64,000 nucleotides of DNA from Bifidobacterium eulemuris (GTDB lineage: Bacteria; Actinomycetota; Actinomycetes; Actinomycetales; Bifidobacteriaceae). The DNA is taken from the NCBI RefSeq assembly GCF_014898155.1, contig NZ_CP062938.1:2108001-2172000 (forward strand). The letters run 5' to 3'. The notes below the pieces were generated by a model. The model was given only the letters and a program-made list of their open reading frames with translations. It made no database searches and was not told where the DNA came from. The position numbers and the translations under genes are program-made. Positions 38,357-45,696 of the stretch are shown piece after piece (within the stretch, counting starts at the first letter, position 1; each line of letters opens with the position of its first letter).

Positions 38357-39556
38357 CTGATTGACAGGCCTTTGTATATCGACCGCATCGAACCGTTCAT
38401 GGAAGCCGATGTGGTCAAGGTCTTGGTGGGACTGCGCCGTAGCGGCAAGTCGGATTTGCTGAAGCTGATTCAGCGTCGTCTGCTTGAGCGCGGGTGCAAC
38501 GCAAGCCAGTTCATCACCATGAATTTCGAAGACTACGCGTTGACGCAATACAGCGATCCCGATGTGCTGTATCCGTATCTGCTTGAGCGAATCAACGCCG
38601 TCGAGGGGCGGCCATATGTGTTCCTCGACGAGATCCAGGAGGTTCGGTCTTTTGAGAAGGTCGTCAACTCGTTGAGGGCCGCCACCAAGGCGGACGTGTA
38701 TATCACCGGATCGAATTCGAAACTGCTGTCCGGGGAATTGGCCACATACCTCGGCGGACGCTATGTGCAGTTCGAAGTGTATCCGTTCGGATATGCGGAA
38801 TACCGAGAGGCCCGCAAGCAAGCGGGGGGCGACGGCTCGTTCATGGATTATCTGCTGTCGGGAGGGATGCCGTTCCTCACCACGCAGCAATGGGACGAGC
38901 AGAGCCGACGCACCTATCTGACCGACATCTACCGTTCCGTGGTGCTTAAGGACATCGTGCAGAGGCATGGCATCCGCGATGTGACGTTGCTTGAGCGGGT
39001 GGTGGCCTATGTGATGGCCAATGTCGGCAACATCATATCGGCCAATTCCATCGCGGCGTACCTGAAGAACGAGCGTATGGAGATCGGCGTGCAGACGGTG
39101 ATCAACTATTTGGAATACTGCGTTGATTCGTTTCTGCTGGAACGCATGAACCGCGTCGGTGTGGTGGGGAAGAAGCTGTTGAAAACGCAGCAGAAATACT
39201 ATGTCGCCGACCAAGGTCTGCGCAATGCGATCGTGAGCGACGGCATGACCAATATTCAAGGTCTGTTGGAGAACGTGGTGGCTTTGGAGGCACGCCGTCG
39301 CGGATACGACGTGTCCGTAGGTGTGGGCGATGACGCCGAGGTTGACTTCGTGCTCGACAGGGGAGCGGAGCGTCGCTATATCCAAGTGACGTATCTTATG
39401 GCCCAAGAGAGGACCGTGGAACGCGAGTTCGGCGCGTTCCGGGGAATCGAGGACAACTATCCCAAAACCGTGGTGTCGATGGATCCGGTGCTTCGCCCGC
39501 GCGACGGCATCGAACATAGAAATGTGGAGGAATTCCTGTTGGCCCAGGATTGGTGA
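38345..39556 (+). CDS. AAA ATPase with DUF4143-type C-terminal domain
   Basis: 403 residues. The N-terminal AAA_14 ATPase has Walker A GLRRSGKS near residue 30 and Walker B YVFLDEIQEV near residue 95, with a sensor-like YITGSNSKLLSGE. The C-terminal DUF4143 part begins near YLTDIYRSVVLKDIVQRHG with a winged-helix-like stretch, and ends in a restriction-endonuclease-like core (AEVDFVLDRGAERRYIQVTY). The family is widespread in bacteria and of unknown role. The start ATG 38345 lies inside a palindrome with no Shine-Dalgarno site, suggesting leaderless translation and possible autoregulation. It sits inside the lipid-synthesis block without an obvious functional link. Confidence 0.88.
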   Translation: MEEILIDRPLYIDRIEPFMEADVVKVLVGLRRSGKSDLLKLIQRRLLERGCNASQFITMNFEDYALTQYSDPDVLYPYLLERINAVEGRPYVFLDEIQEVRSFEKVVNSLRAATKADVYITGSNSKLLSGELATYLGGRYVQFEVYPFGYAEYREARKQAGGDGSFMDYLLSGGMPFLTTQQWDEQSRRTYLTDIYRSVVLKDIVQRHGIRDVTLLERVVAYVMANVGNIISANSIAAYLKNERMEIGVQTVINYLEYCVDSFLLERMNRVGVVGKKLLKTQQKYYVADQGLRNAIVSDGMTNIQGLLENVVALEARRRGYDVSVGVGDDAEVDFVLDRGAERRYIQVTYLMAQERTVEREFGAFRGIEDNYPKTVVSMDPVLRPRDGIEHRNVEEFLLAQDW

Positions 39557-39688
39557 GAAAAGGACGATGCGCGGCGCAATCGATGTCGGACGTATGTGGG
39601 CATCGACCGGCATCGCACGTCGTATTCGTCGGTTCCGCGGCTTTGGATGTTGTTGCGGCGAAGAGTCCCGCGACACGTCTCGAACCGG

Positions 39689-39749
39689 TTGAACAGCGCT
39701 TGCGGGGCGAGTTACACTATCCCTCAGATCGCATACGCCGACGTATGCG
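39689..39749 (+). promoter_or_regulatory. candidate promoter and operator of amylosucrase gene
   Basis: TTGAAC (39689-39694), 18 bp, TACACT (39713-39718) could be -35/-10. Just downstream is an inverted repeat CGCATACG-CCGA-CGTATGCG (39730-39749), well placed for a LacI-type repressor. No such regulator is adjacent. Confidence 0.5.
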
Positions 39750-39784
39750 CCGCACCACATCACACGCAACAAAGGAGTTATCGC

Positions 39785-41611
39785 ATGCAGCCGTCCGCCC
39801 CCGCAGTCGAAACCGCCGACGAGACCTTCCGCGCCCGCCTCGCCCGCCACCACGACGAGCTTGAGCAGCTGTTCATGGAGCTATACGACGACCCCACCGC
39901 GCTCGACGACCTCGAAACCATGATGGCGCAAACCTACGCCGCCCGTCCGGCCGACCTCAAAGCGCTCGACAAGACCCGCGAATCCGACCCCGAATGGTAC
40001 AAGCGCGGCGACATGTTCGGCATGACCCTCTACACCGACCTCTTCGCTGGCGATCTCAATAAACTCGCCGACAAAATCGACTACCTCGAAGAGCAGAAGC
40101 TCACCTACCTGCATCTCATGCCGCTGCTGCAGATGCCCCATCCCGCCAACGACGGCGGCTACGCGGTGGAGGACTTCAACAACGTCGACCCCACGCTCGG
40201 CACCAACGAAGACCTCGCCAACCTCACCGCGAAACTGCGCAAAGCCGGCATCAGCCTGTGCCTCGACTTCGTGATGAACCACACCGCCTCATCGCACCGC
40301 TGGGCGGAAGCCGCGCAGAATGGCGACCCCGAATACCAGGACTACTACTTCTGCTATGACGACCGCACCATCCCCGACCAGTACGACGCGGTCGTCCCGC
40401 AGGTCTTCCCCAACTCCGCGCCCGGCAACTTCACGTGGAACGAACGCATGAACAAGTGGGTGATGACCCAGTTCTATCCCTTCCAGTGGGACCTGAACTA
40501 CCGCAATCCCAAAGTGCTCGTCGCCATGCTCGCCAGCGCGCTAAACCTCGCCAACCTCGGCGTGGAGGTGCTGCGCATCGACGCCGTGCCCTACATTTGG
40601 AAGCAGCTCGGCACCAACAGCCGCAACCTGCCGCAGGTGCACACCATCGTGCGCATGCTGCGCATCGCACTCGAATGCGTCTGCCCGGCCGTGGTGCTCA
40701 AAGGCGAGGTGGTGATGGCCCCCAAGGAGCTCGCCGCCTACTTCGGCACCCCCGAGCATCCCGAATGTCACATGCTCTACAACGTCTCCATCATGGTGAA
40801 CCTGTGGAGCGCGCTCGCCAACGGCGACACACGCCTGCTTAAAACGCAGATCGACAAGCTCAACGCCTTGCCCGAAAACTGCTGGTTCGTCAACTATCTG
40901 CGCTGCCACGACGACATCGGCTGGGGGCTCGACGAACCCGAGGAGGAGCGCCTCGGCATCGACCCGCTCAAGCACAAGAAATTCCTCTACCACTTCTACG
41001 AGGGCGCGGTGCCCGGCAGCTGGGCCATGGGCGAGCTCTACAACTACGACGAAGCCAGCGGCGACGCGCGCAGCTGCGGCACCACGGCCAGCCTGTGCGG
41101 CATCGAACGCGCCCTGATCACACACGACAAGCCCGCGCTCGAGGTGGCCGTGAACCGCGACCTGCTCATGCACAAGGCGATGGCGTTCCTGCGCGGCTTC
41201 CCGATGCTCAGCTGCGGCGACGAGATCGCCCAGCTCAACGGATGGGACTACAAGGAGGATCCCGACCGCATCGAAGACAGCCGCAACCTGCACCGCAGCA
41301 AGTTCGATTGGGAGAAGGCAGCGTTGCGCTCGCAGCCCGGCACCGTGCAGAACCAACTGTGGGAGGGCATGGCCGATTTGCGTGCGATGCGTTCCGATCC
41401 CTGCTTCGCGGCCGACGCGTGGGTGACCACATGGGATTCGCATAACGATTCCGTGCTGGCTGTGGTGCGCAAGACGGACTCCGGCACGCTGCTGGGCCTG
41501 TTCAACTTCTCGAACGTGCCCCAGACCGCATGGCTTGACAGCGCCGCCGGCGTGACGCTGCAGCCCAGCGCCGATCTGGCCCCCTATGAGGCGCTGATTC
41601 TGCGCCAGTAG
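39785..41611 (+). CDS. GH13 amylosucrase-like glucosyltransferase
   Basis: 608 residues from ATG 39785 (AAGGAG upstream); the frame extends to 39596 but without a site. The family fits amylosucrase (GH13_4): a helical N-terminal domain, then YGDM-like RGDMFGMTLYTDLFAGDL, the His region DFVMNHT, the nucleophile Asp266 in VLRIDAVPYIWKQLG, acid/base Glu308 in LKGEVV, and His375-Asp376 in CHDDIGWGLDEPEE. The aromatic/charged IWKQ and DDIGW motifs set amylosucrases apart from alpha-amylases. It is cytoplasmic, with no signal peptide, and would turn sucrose into alpha-1,4-glucan plus fructose or related products. Sucrose specificity is inferred from family similarity, not tested. Confidence 0.85.
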   Translation: MQPSAPAVETADETFRARLARHHDELEQLFMELYDDPTALDDLETMMAQTYAARPADLKALDKTRESDPEWYKRGDMFGMTLYTDLFAGDLNKLADKIDYLEEQKLTYLHLMPLLQMPHPANDGGYAVEDFNNVDPTLGTNEDLANLTAKLRKAGISLCLDFVMNHTASSHRWAEAAQNGDPEYQDYYFCYDDRTIPDQYDAVVPQVFPNSAPGNFTWNERMNKWVMTQFYPFQWDLNYRNPKVLVAMLASALNLANLGVEVLRIDAVPYIWKQLGTNSRNLPQVHTIVRMLRIALECVCPAVVLKGEVVMAPKELAAYFGTPEHPECHMLYNVSIMVNLWSALANGDTRLLKTQIDKLNALPENCWFVNYLRCHDDIGWGLDEPEEERLGIDPLKHKKFLYHFYEGAVPGSWAMGELYNYDEASGDARSCGTTASLCGIERALITHDKPALEVAVNRDLLMHKAMAFLRGFPMLSCGDEIAQLNGWDYKEDPDRIEDSRNLHRSKFDWEKAALRSQPGTVQNQLWEGMADLRAMRSDPCFAADAWVTTWDSHNDSVLAVVRKTDSGTLLGLFNFSNVPQTAWLDSAAGVTLQPSADLAPYEALILRQ

Positions 41612-41657
41612 GCCAGTAGGTTGGGACGGTGGTTTTGCCCCACGACATGATGCCATG

Positions 41658-41770
41658 CTTCCGTAAAAACGATCGCTGCCGTCGAATCAGTGATGGTTTT
41701 TACGGAAGTATGGCCTTCTCCTGCGTAAAAACCGCCATTGAGTCAATGTCAGCGATCGTTTTTACGGAAG
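41658..41770. repeat. inverted pair of a 51-bp repeat element
   Basis: Unit 1 (41658-41708) starts CTTCCGTAAAAACGATCGCT and ends TGGTTTTTACGGAAG. Unit 2 (about 41720-41770) is close to its reverse complement, ending CAGCGATCGTTTTTACGGAAG. 11-12 bp separate them. Together they can fold into a long cruciform or RNA hairpin between the amylosucrase and acpS. Confidence 0.85.
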
Positions 41771-41800
41771 TGGGCGTTTCCTGCCGCTATGCTTAGGCGC

Positions 41801-42295
41801 ATGGTGTCGAATTGCATGGGACTTGGGTACGACGTGGTGGATGTTGCAGCGTTGGATGAGCAGTTGGCCGAACCCGGCACCCGCATGCGCAACCTGTTCT
41901 CCGCACGCGAGATGCATCAGGCACTGCGCATCGCGTCGGTCAAAGGCGATGGCGCGACCGTGCATCTCGCCGCCAAGTGGGCCGGCAAGGAGGCGGTGCT
42001 CAAAGCGTGGGAAGAGGCGCTGGGGGAGCGGCCCAGCCCATACACGCTCGATGATTTCCCGTGGAAGAGCATCGAAATCCTTGACGACCAGCGCGGACGC
42101 CCCCGTGTGGTGCTGAGCGAGGACGTGGAGGAGACGTTGCGCGCGTCATTGGCATGGAGCGACGGCGAACCCGGCTGGCTGATCTCCCTGAGCCATGACG
42201 GCCTTATCGCCGGTGCCGTGGTGATGCTGGTGCGGCGTGACCCGAACGACAAACATTCCACCGACGAATCGCCACTCGAGCGGATGGTGAGCTAG
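41801..42295 (+). CDS. acpS: holo-ACP synthase / FAS phosphopantetheinyl transferase
   Basis: About 164 residues; the start is ambiguous, ATG 41801 (MVSNCMGLG) or 41816 (MGLGYDVVDV), and no strong ribosome site is visible. AcpS features are GLGYDVVDVAAL at the N-terminus (Mg-binding Asp), FSAREMHQALRIA, and LAAKWAGKEAVLKAW, the WxxKEAxxK signature. It moves the phosphopantetheine arm from CoA to the acyl carrier Ser of the FAS encoded just upstream. Actinobacterial FAS I systems usually have such a dedicated enzyme close by. birA begins 12 bp after its stop. Confidence 0.93.
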   Translation: MVSNCMGLGYDVVDVAALDEQLAEPGTRMRNLFSAREMHQALRIASVKGDGATVHLAAKWAGKEAVLKAWEEALGERPSPYTLDDFPWKSIEILDDQRGRPRVVLSEDVEETLRASLAWSDGEPGWLISLSHDGLIAGAVVMLVRRDPNDKHSTDESPLERMVS

Positions 42296-42307
42296 ACATC
42301 GCCGTCG

Positions 42308-43264
42308 ATGTCGTCAAATCAGACGACTTCGACTACTGTGTCAACCATGATGACAATGTTGAAGGCAATGACGCCCCGCATGCCCCGAACCGAACATGTG
42401 GCCGACCATATGGTGGCGATGGCGCAGACCGAATCCACGAATTCGTTGGCGCGCAACCTCGTCGATGCCGACGCGCTCGGCTTGACGGACGGCGGCCACG
42501 GCGGAGTTCCGGTGACCGTGGTGGCCGCCGATATGCAGACCGCCGGGCGTGGGCGGCTCGACCATACCTGGGTGAGCAGGCCCGGAGAATCGTTCACCGT
42601 CTCCTTCGCCACCGTTGTGCCGCGCAGTCTCGCCACGGACGAATCGGTGAATGGCTGGCTGCAGATGATCGCCGGACTGGCCGTGCTCGACGGATTGGAC
42701 AAGGCGATCAGCCAGTGCGGCGCTCGGCCGAACCAACCCGACTGTTCACGCACGCTCAAATGGCCGAACGACATCTTCGTGCACGGGCTCAAGTTGGGCG
42801 GCATCCTCGCCGAACTTGTGCCGTTGCCGATGTCTCAGGCGGTCGACGACGAACGCGCAACCGACGGTGAGCGTGTCGCGATCATCTTCGGTATCGGCCT
42901 CAATCTCAACCTTTCGGCATCCAACCTGCCCACGCCGCAGTCCACCTCGCTGCAGTTGCATGTGGCGGGACTGCCCGACGGAGCGGTGATGCGCGATATG
43001 ATCGCCGCGGGCATCGTCTCGTCGCTCAAGCGTCGCGTCACCATGTTCGTCGAAGATCCGCGAGGCCAAAGCGCCGCCCTGCGCGACGAGGCCGCCGCGA
43101 AGAGCTGGACGCTGGGGCGCAGGGTCGAGGCGCATTTCGTGGACGGCGGCACGTTGGAAGGCGAGGCGATCGCGCTGAACGCCGACGCGTCGCTCACCGT
43201 ACGTACCGATGATGGCGCGGAGCATGTGGTGCGCACCGCGGACGTGGGCGTGCTGCCCCGGTGA
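42308..43264 (+). CDS. birA: biotin-protein ligase
   Basis: 318 residues at most. The start is uncertain: ATG 42308, 42347 or 42368 (GAAGG only 2 nt before the last). Catalytic signatures are TESTNSLA, the biotin-binding loop ADMQTAGRGRLDHTW (GRGR), LKWPNDIFVHGLKLGGIL and GIGLNLNLS. The C-terminal SH3-like domain is VEAHFVDGGTLEGEAIALNADASLTV. There is no N-terminal HTH, so it is a group I ligase and not the biotin repressor. It attaches biotin to Lys573 of the carboxylase subunit at 24945. It lies in a transcript with acpS. Confidence 0.94.
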   Translation: MSSNQTTSTTVSTMMTMLKAMTPRMPRTEHVADHMVAMAQTESTNSLARNLVDADALGLTDGGHGGVPVTVVAADMQTAGRGRLDHTWVSRPGESFTVSFATVVPRSLATDESVNGWLQMIAGLAVLDGLDKAISQCGARPNQPDCSRTLKWPNDIFVHGLKLGGILAELVPLPMSQAVDDERATDGERVAIIFGIGLNLNLSASNLPTPQSTSLQLHVAGLPDGAVMRDMIAAGIVSSLKRRVTMFVEDPRGQSAALRDEAAAKSWTLGRRVEAHFVDGGTLEGEAIALNADASLTVRTDDGAEHVVRTADVGVLPR

Positions 43265-43445
43265 TCGCGGCCGTTGTGGGCCAAGCTTTTCTGCGTATCT
43301 CGGACGGAACTCGATGTGCGGCTGCTGGGGTGTCGTGGGCGGAGCGGCATTGAGTGCATTATGCTCCGTTTGCCACCGTGTGATGGGCGGCGCTTCCGGT
43401 CCGTGCCATCACGACACACGTTCGAACGATATACGGGCGCGCCGG

Positions 43446-43473
43446 TTGCCTTCCCGTCGGACTTATGTATAAT
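43446..43473 (+). promoter_or_regulatory. promoter of tRNA-Gly
   Basis: TTGCCT (43446-43451), 16 bp, TATAAT (43468-43473). The mature tRNA starts 26 bp after the -10 box. Confidence 0.7.
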
Positions 43474-43499
43474 AGCCAAGTCGCCAAAAGCGACACTTT

Positions 43500-43573
43500 G
43501 CGGATGTAGCTCAATGGTAGAGCCTCAGTCTTCCAAACTGATTACGCGGGTTCGATTCCCGTCATCCGCTCCA
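43500..43573 (+). tRNA. tRNA-Gly (TCC anticodon)
   Basis: Acceptor GCGGATG (43500-43506) pairs with CATCCGC (43563-43569). The anticodon stem TCAGT/ACTGA encloses a loop with anticodon TCC at 43532-43534. The T-arm is GGGTTCGATTCCC, and CCA is encoded at 43571-43573. Confidence 0.97.
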
Positions 43574-43759
43574 CTTTTTCCTGCCAAAAACCCAATGATT
43601 TCAACGGTTTTCGGCACCACTCCAGCAGGCCGTGGTGCAACCACACATGTGATTTTGCCATTGTTCGCCTATTTACACCACATTAAGGTGACCTATAAGA
43701 GGTGACCTCTGTCGCGCCCCGTAAACCCCGCGAAGGAGACCTGGGATAACGCTCGAATC

Positions 43760-43982
43760 GTGACCGCCAAGGTCATCGGCTCGGTCGCTGGTGTGATTCT
43801 AGCGGCTGCCGGCATCTTCGGTGTCCGTGCCAGGCAGCAGCAGGTCCCGATATTCTTCGGTGAGGGAGTAATAGGCGGGGCGTTGTCCGGTGTTCTATTG
43901 TTCCTTCCGCACCTTAAGAACCTATTCTATAAGCTTGTCCGGTGTTCTATTGTTCCTTTTGAGGCAAAAGGAACAATAGAAT
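43760..43982 (+). pseudogene. small hydrophobic ORF broken by a 52-bp duplication
   Basis: A GTG-started frame reads two hydrophobic segments (VIGSVAGVILAAAGIFGV and EGVIGGALSGVLLFL) and would be a tiny membrane protein. The 24-bp TTGTCCGGTGTTCTATTGTT-type sequence occurs at 43883-43906 and again at 43935-43958. If the 52 bp between the repeat starts is removed, the frame ends naturally as GALSGVLLFLLRQKEQ-stop. As it stands, the frame shifts and runs on to 44008. No good ribosome site precedes the GTG, so the gene may already be a relic. Function unknown. Confidence 0.5.
43945..43981. repeat. perfect 17-bp-arm hairpin
   Basis: Left arm 43945-43961, loop AGG, right arm 43965-43981 (CAAAAGGAACAATAGAA). 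It overlaps the natural end of the broken ORF. No T run follows, so it is not a standard terminator. Confidence 0.8.
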
Positions 43983-44178
43983 GTGGGTATTGTTCGTGGT
44001 TCGGGTGATTTAATGTTCCGAGGAACAATGGGACTGCTCGTATGCCTCCTACGAGGAGTGGCGACGATGACTCTCGATTGGGGCCGCCGCGACTCATCCT
44101 GTGGGGCGATTGATTTTCCCGATGGGCGGGGTATCGTAGTCACAGCACAACGAACGGAACGCGCGGCAAGGGGTTTCC

Positions 44179-44964
44179 ATGGTGGACGGCATGAACGAGA
44201 CCACGAATGCGATCGGAGCGGCGTCGGCTGCCGGAACGCCGACCGATGTGGCTTCGACCAATGCGGACGCGAGTGTTTCGGACGCGAACGTCTTGGCCGC
44301 ATCCGCCGAAGCGCCGACCGCCGTGGCGAAAACCGCGGAACCGAGGGCCATCAAAGCGAAAGTCAGCGCGTCCTCGATTCCCGAATCCGACCTGTCTTTG
44401 GCGGATATCGGCCGACGCCGCGCGCATCCCGCGCGTTGGGCGGCCTATATCCTGACGGTACTAGTCGCCATCATCGGCCCCTACTGGTTGGGTCGCACGC
44501 TGGCTGTGAACAACACCGCATGGCTGGTGGCGCATCTGAGCGGCATCGACCCGCGCGGCATCGCTTTGGTGAGCTGGGCCGTCACCGTGGTGACCTTCGT
44601 GGGATTGGCGATGGCGGTGGTCGTCTCGCCCTCCTGGCCATGGCTGATCGTGTTCGTGGTGGGGCTCGCGTGCGAACAGTTCGTGGCCGGCCTGTGCATT
44701 CTCAAAACCAACTTCTGGTACTCCACCTACGTGGTCTACGGCGAGCATTCGGGCCTTGCGAACGCTGCCAATCTGGGCATCCTCGCCGCCGGCGCGGGGG
44801 TGGCCGTATTCGCCGTCCTATGGGTGGGTCTGCTGGTGGTGATCAAGAAGGATTCGCCGTTCAACGTGCTTACGCGCAGCTGGTCGTCGTTCATCCTCTT
44901 TTTCGTGCTGGAATTCGCGGCGCTGCTGATCGTGCTGTTCGGCGGCTTGCTCAACACGGTGTGA
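44179..44964 (+). CDS. membrane protein of unknown function
   Basis: 261 residues. ATG 44179 has AAGGGG about 7 nt upstream; ATG 44191 is also possible. The first 95 residues are Ala/Thr/Asp rich and probably disordered in the cytosol. Then come about five membrane helices (AAYILTVLVAIIGPYWLG, ALVSWAVTVVTFVGLAMAVVV, WPWLIVFVVGLACEQFVAG, ILAAGAGVAVFAVLWVGLLVVI, ILFFVLEFAALLIVLFGGLL). No known motif was recognised. It lies upstream of rpsO, 126 bp before its start, and is probably a separate transcript. Confidence 0.8.
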   Translation: MVDGMNETTNAIGAASAAGTPTDVASTNADASVSDANVLAASAEAPTAVAKTAEPRAIKAKVSASSIPESDLSLADIGRRRAHPARWAAYILTVLVAIIGPYWLGRTLAVNNTAWLVAHLSGIDPRGIALVSWAVTVVTFVGLAMAVVVSPSWPWLIVFVVGLACEQFVAGLCILKTNFWYSTYVVYGEHSGLANAANLGILAAGAGVAVFAVLWVGLLVVIKKDSPFNVLTRSWSSFILFFVLEFAALLIVLFGGLLNTV

Positions 44965-45090
44965 GCGCGGCACCCGCCCCAAGTCCCACCCCTCGCGTAT
45001 AGTCTCCCTTTGGCGTAATTTCGCCCGCGGATAGAGAGCGCTGCGAGCACCGTGCTCGGAGCACCGCGCAACGACCATAAGGAGGATGCC

Positions 45091-45360
45091 GTGGCACTGA
45101 CGGCTGAGGAAAAGAACGAGATCATCACCAAGTACGCGACGCACGAAGGCGACACCGGCTCCCCGGAGGTCCAGGTCGCGCTGCTGTCCAAGCGAATCTC
45201 CGACCTGACCGAGCATCTGAAGGAGCACAAGCACGACCACCACTCCCGTCGTGGCATGCAGCTCATGATCGGTTCCCGTCGTCGTCTGCTTGACTACCTC
45301 AAGAAGAACGACATCGAGCGTTACCGTGCGCTCATCGAGAAGCTGGGCCTGCGCCGCTAG
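45091..45360 (+). CDS. rpsO: 30S ribosomal protein S15
   Basis: 89 residues, full length, from GTG 45091 with an ideal AAGGAGG site; the frame upstream to 45052 is not used. Conserved text includes [33 protein letters not shown], the 16S-rRNA binding [23 protein letters not shown] and IEKLGLRR. It precedes pnp, the classic arrangement in which S15 and PNPase are co-regulated. Confidence 0.97.
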   Translation: MALTAEEKNEIITKYATHEGDTGSPEVQVALLSKRISDLTEHLKEHKHDHHSRRGMQLMIGSRRRLLDYLKKNDIERYRALIEKLGLRR

Positions 45361-45368
45361 TAGTCTTC

Positions 45369-45402
45369 CGCCCGAGTGCCGCGATTGGCGCTCGGGCGTT
45401 TT
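45369..45402 (+). terminator. terminator after rpsO
   Basis: Arms CGCCCGAG (45369-45376) and CTCGGGCG (45391-45398), then TTTT. Separates rpsO from the pnp leader. Confidence 0.85.
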
Positions 45403-45696
45403 ACATAACTGAATCCACAACTGAAGATGACGGGACCATACCGGCCACGGCCGGGCGTCCCGTGAACGCACGTCAGGTGCGTGTCGCATGTGATCCGAAT
45501 GAAGACAGGACGATGGCTCTGCGAGCATGAGGCGAGAGGCCGATGCCACTCGCGAGAGGAATGGCCAGAACGACGGCCGGCAGGGATCAGACAGAGGGTT
45601 TGATAGAGGAACAACGGCCAAGGGGCCGCGCAAGACATGTGACGTCCGCTGAAGAGGACATCGATAGCAAGGAATAAAAACAGAAGGAGGAACCCT
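45403..45696. other. 294-nt leader / promoter region of pnp
   Basis: No gene seen. Contains the AGGAGG site just before pnp. Because PNPase and RNase III control pnp mRNA stability elsewhere, a structured leader would be expected, but I did not find a long hairpin. Confidence 0.5.

Larger units (their letters stand above)
43574..44178. other. 605-bp weakly coding region after tRNA-Gly
   Basis: Locally less GC-rich than its neighbours. It contains the broken small ORF at 43760, a 24-bp direct repeat and a 17-bp-arm hairpin, but no integrase, IS or att repeat of tRNA-Gly that I can see. Degraded inserted DNA is possible. Confidence 0.6.

Noticed and set aside
39596..39784. Upstream extension of the amylosucrase reading frame
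   Set aside because: It would overlap the candidate promoter and palindrome and has no ribosome site, whereas ATG 39785 has AAGGAG.
43574..44178. tRNA-Gly region as a prophage or island attachment site
   Set aside because: No integrase and no repeat of the tRNA 3' end within the window; only a small broken ORF is present.
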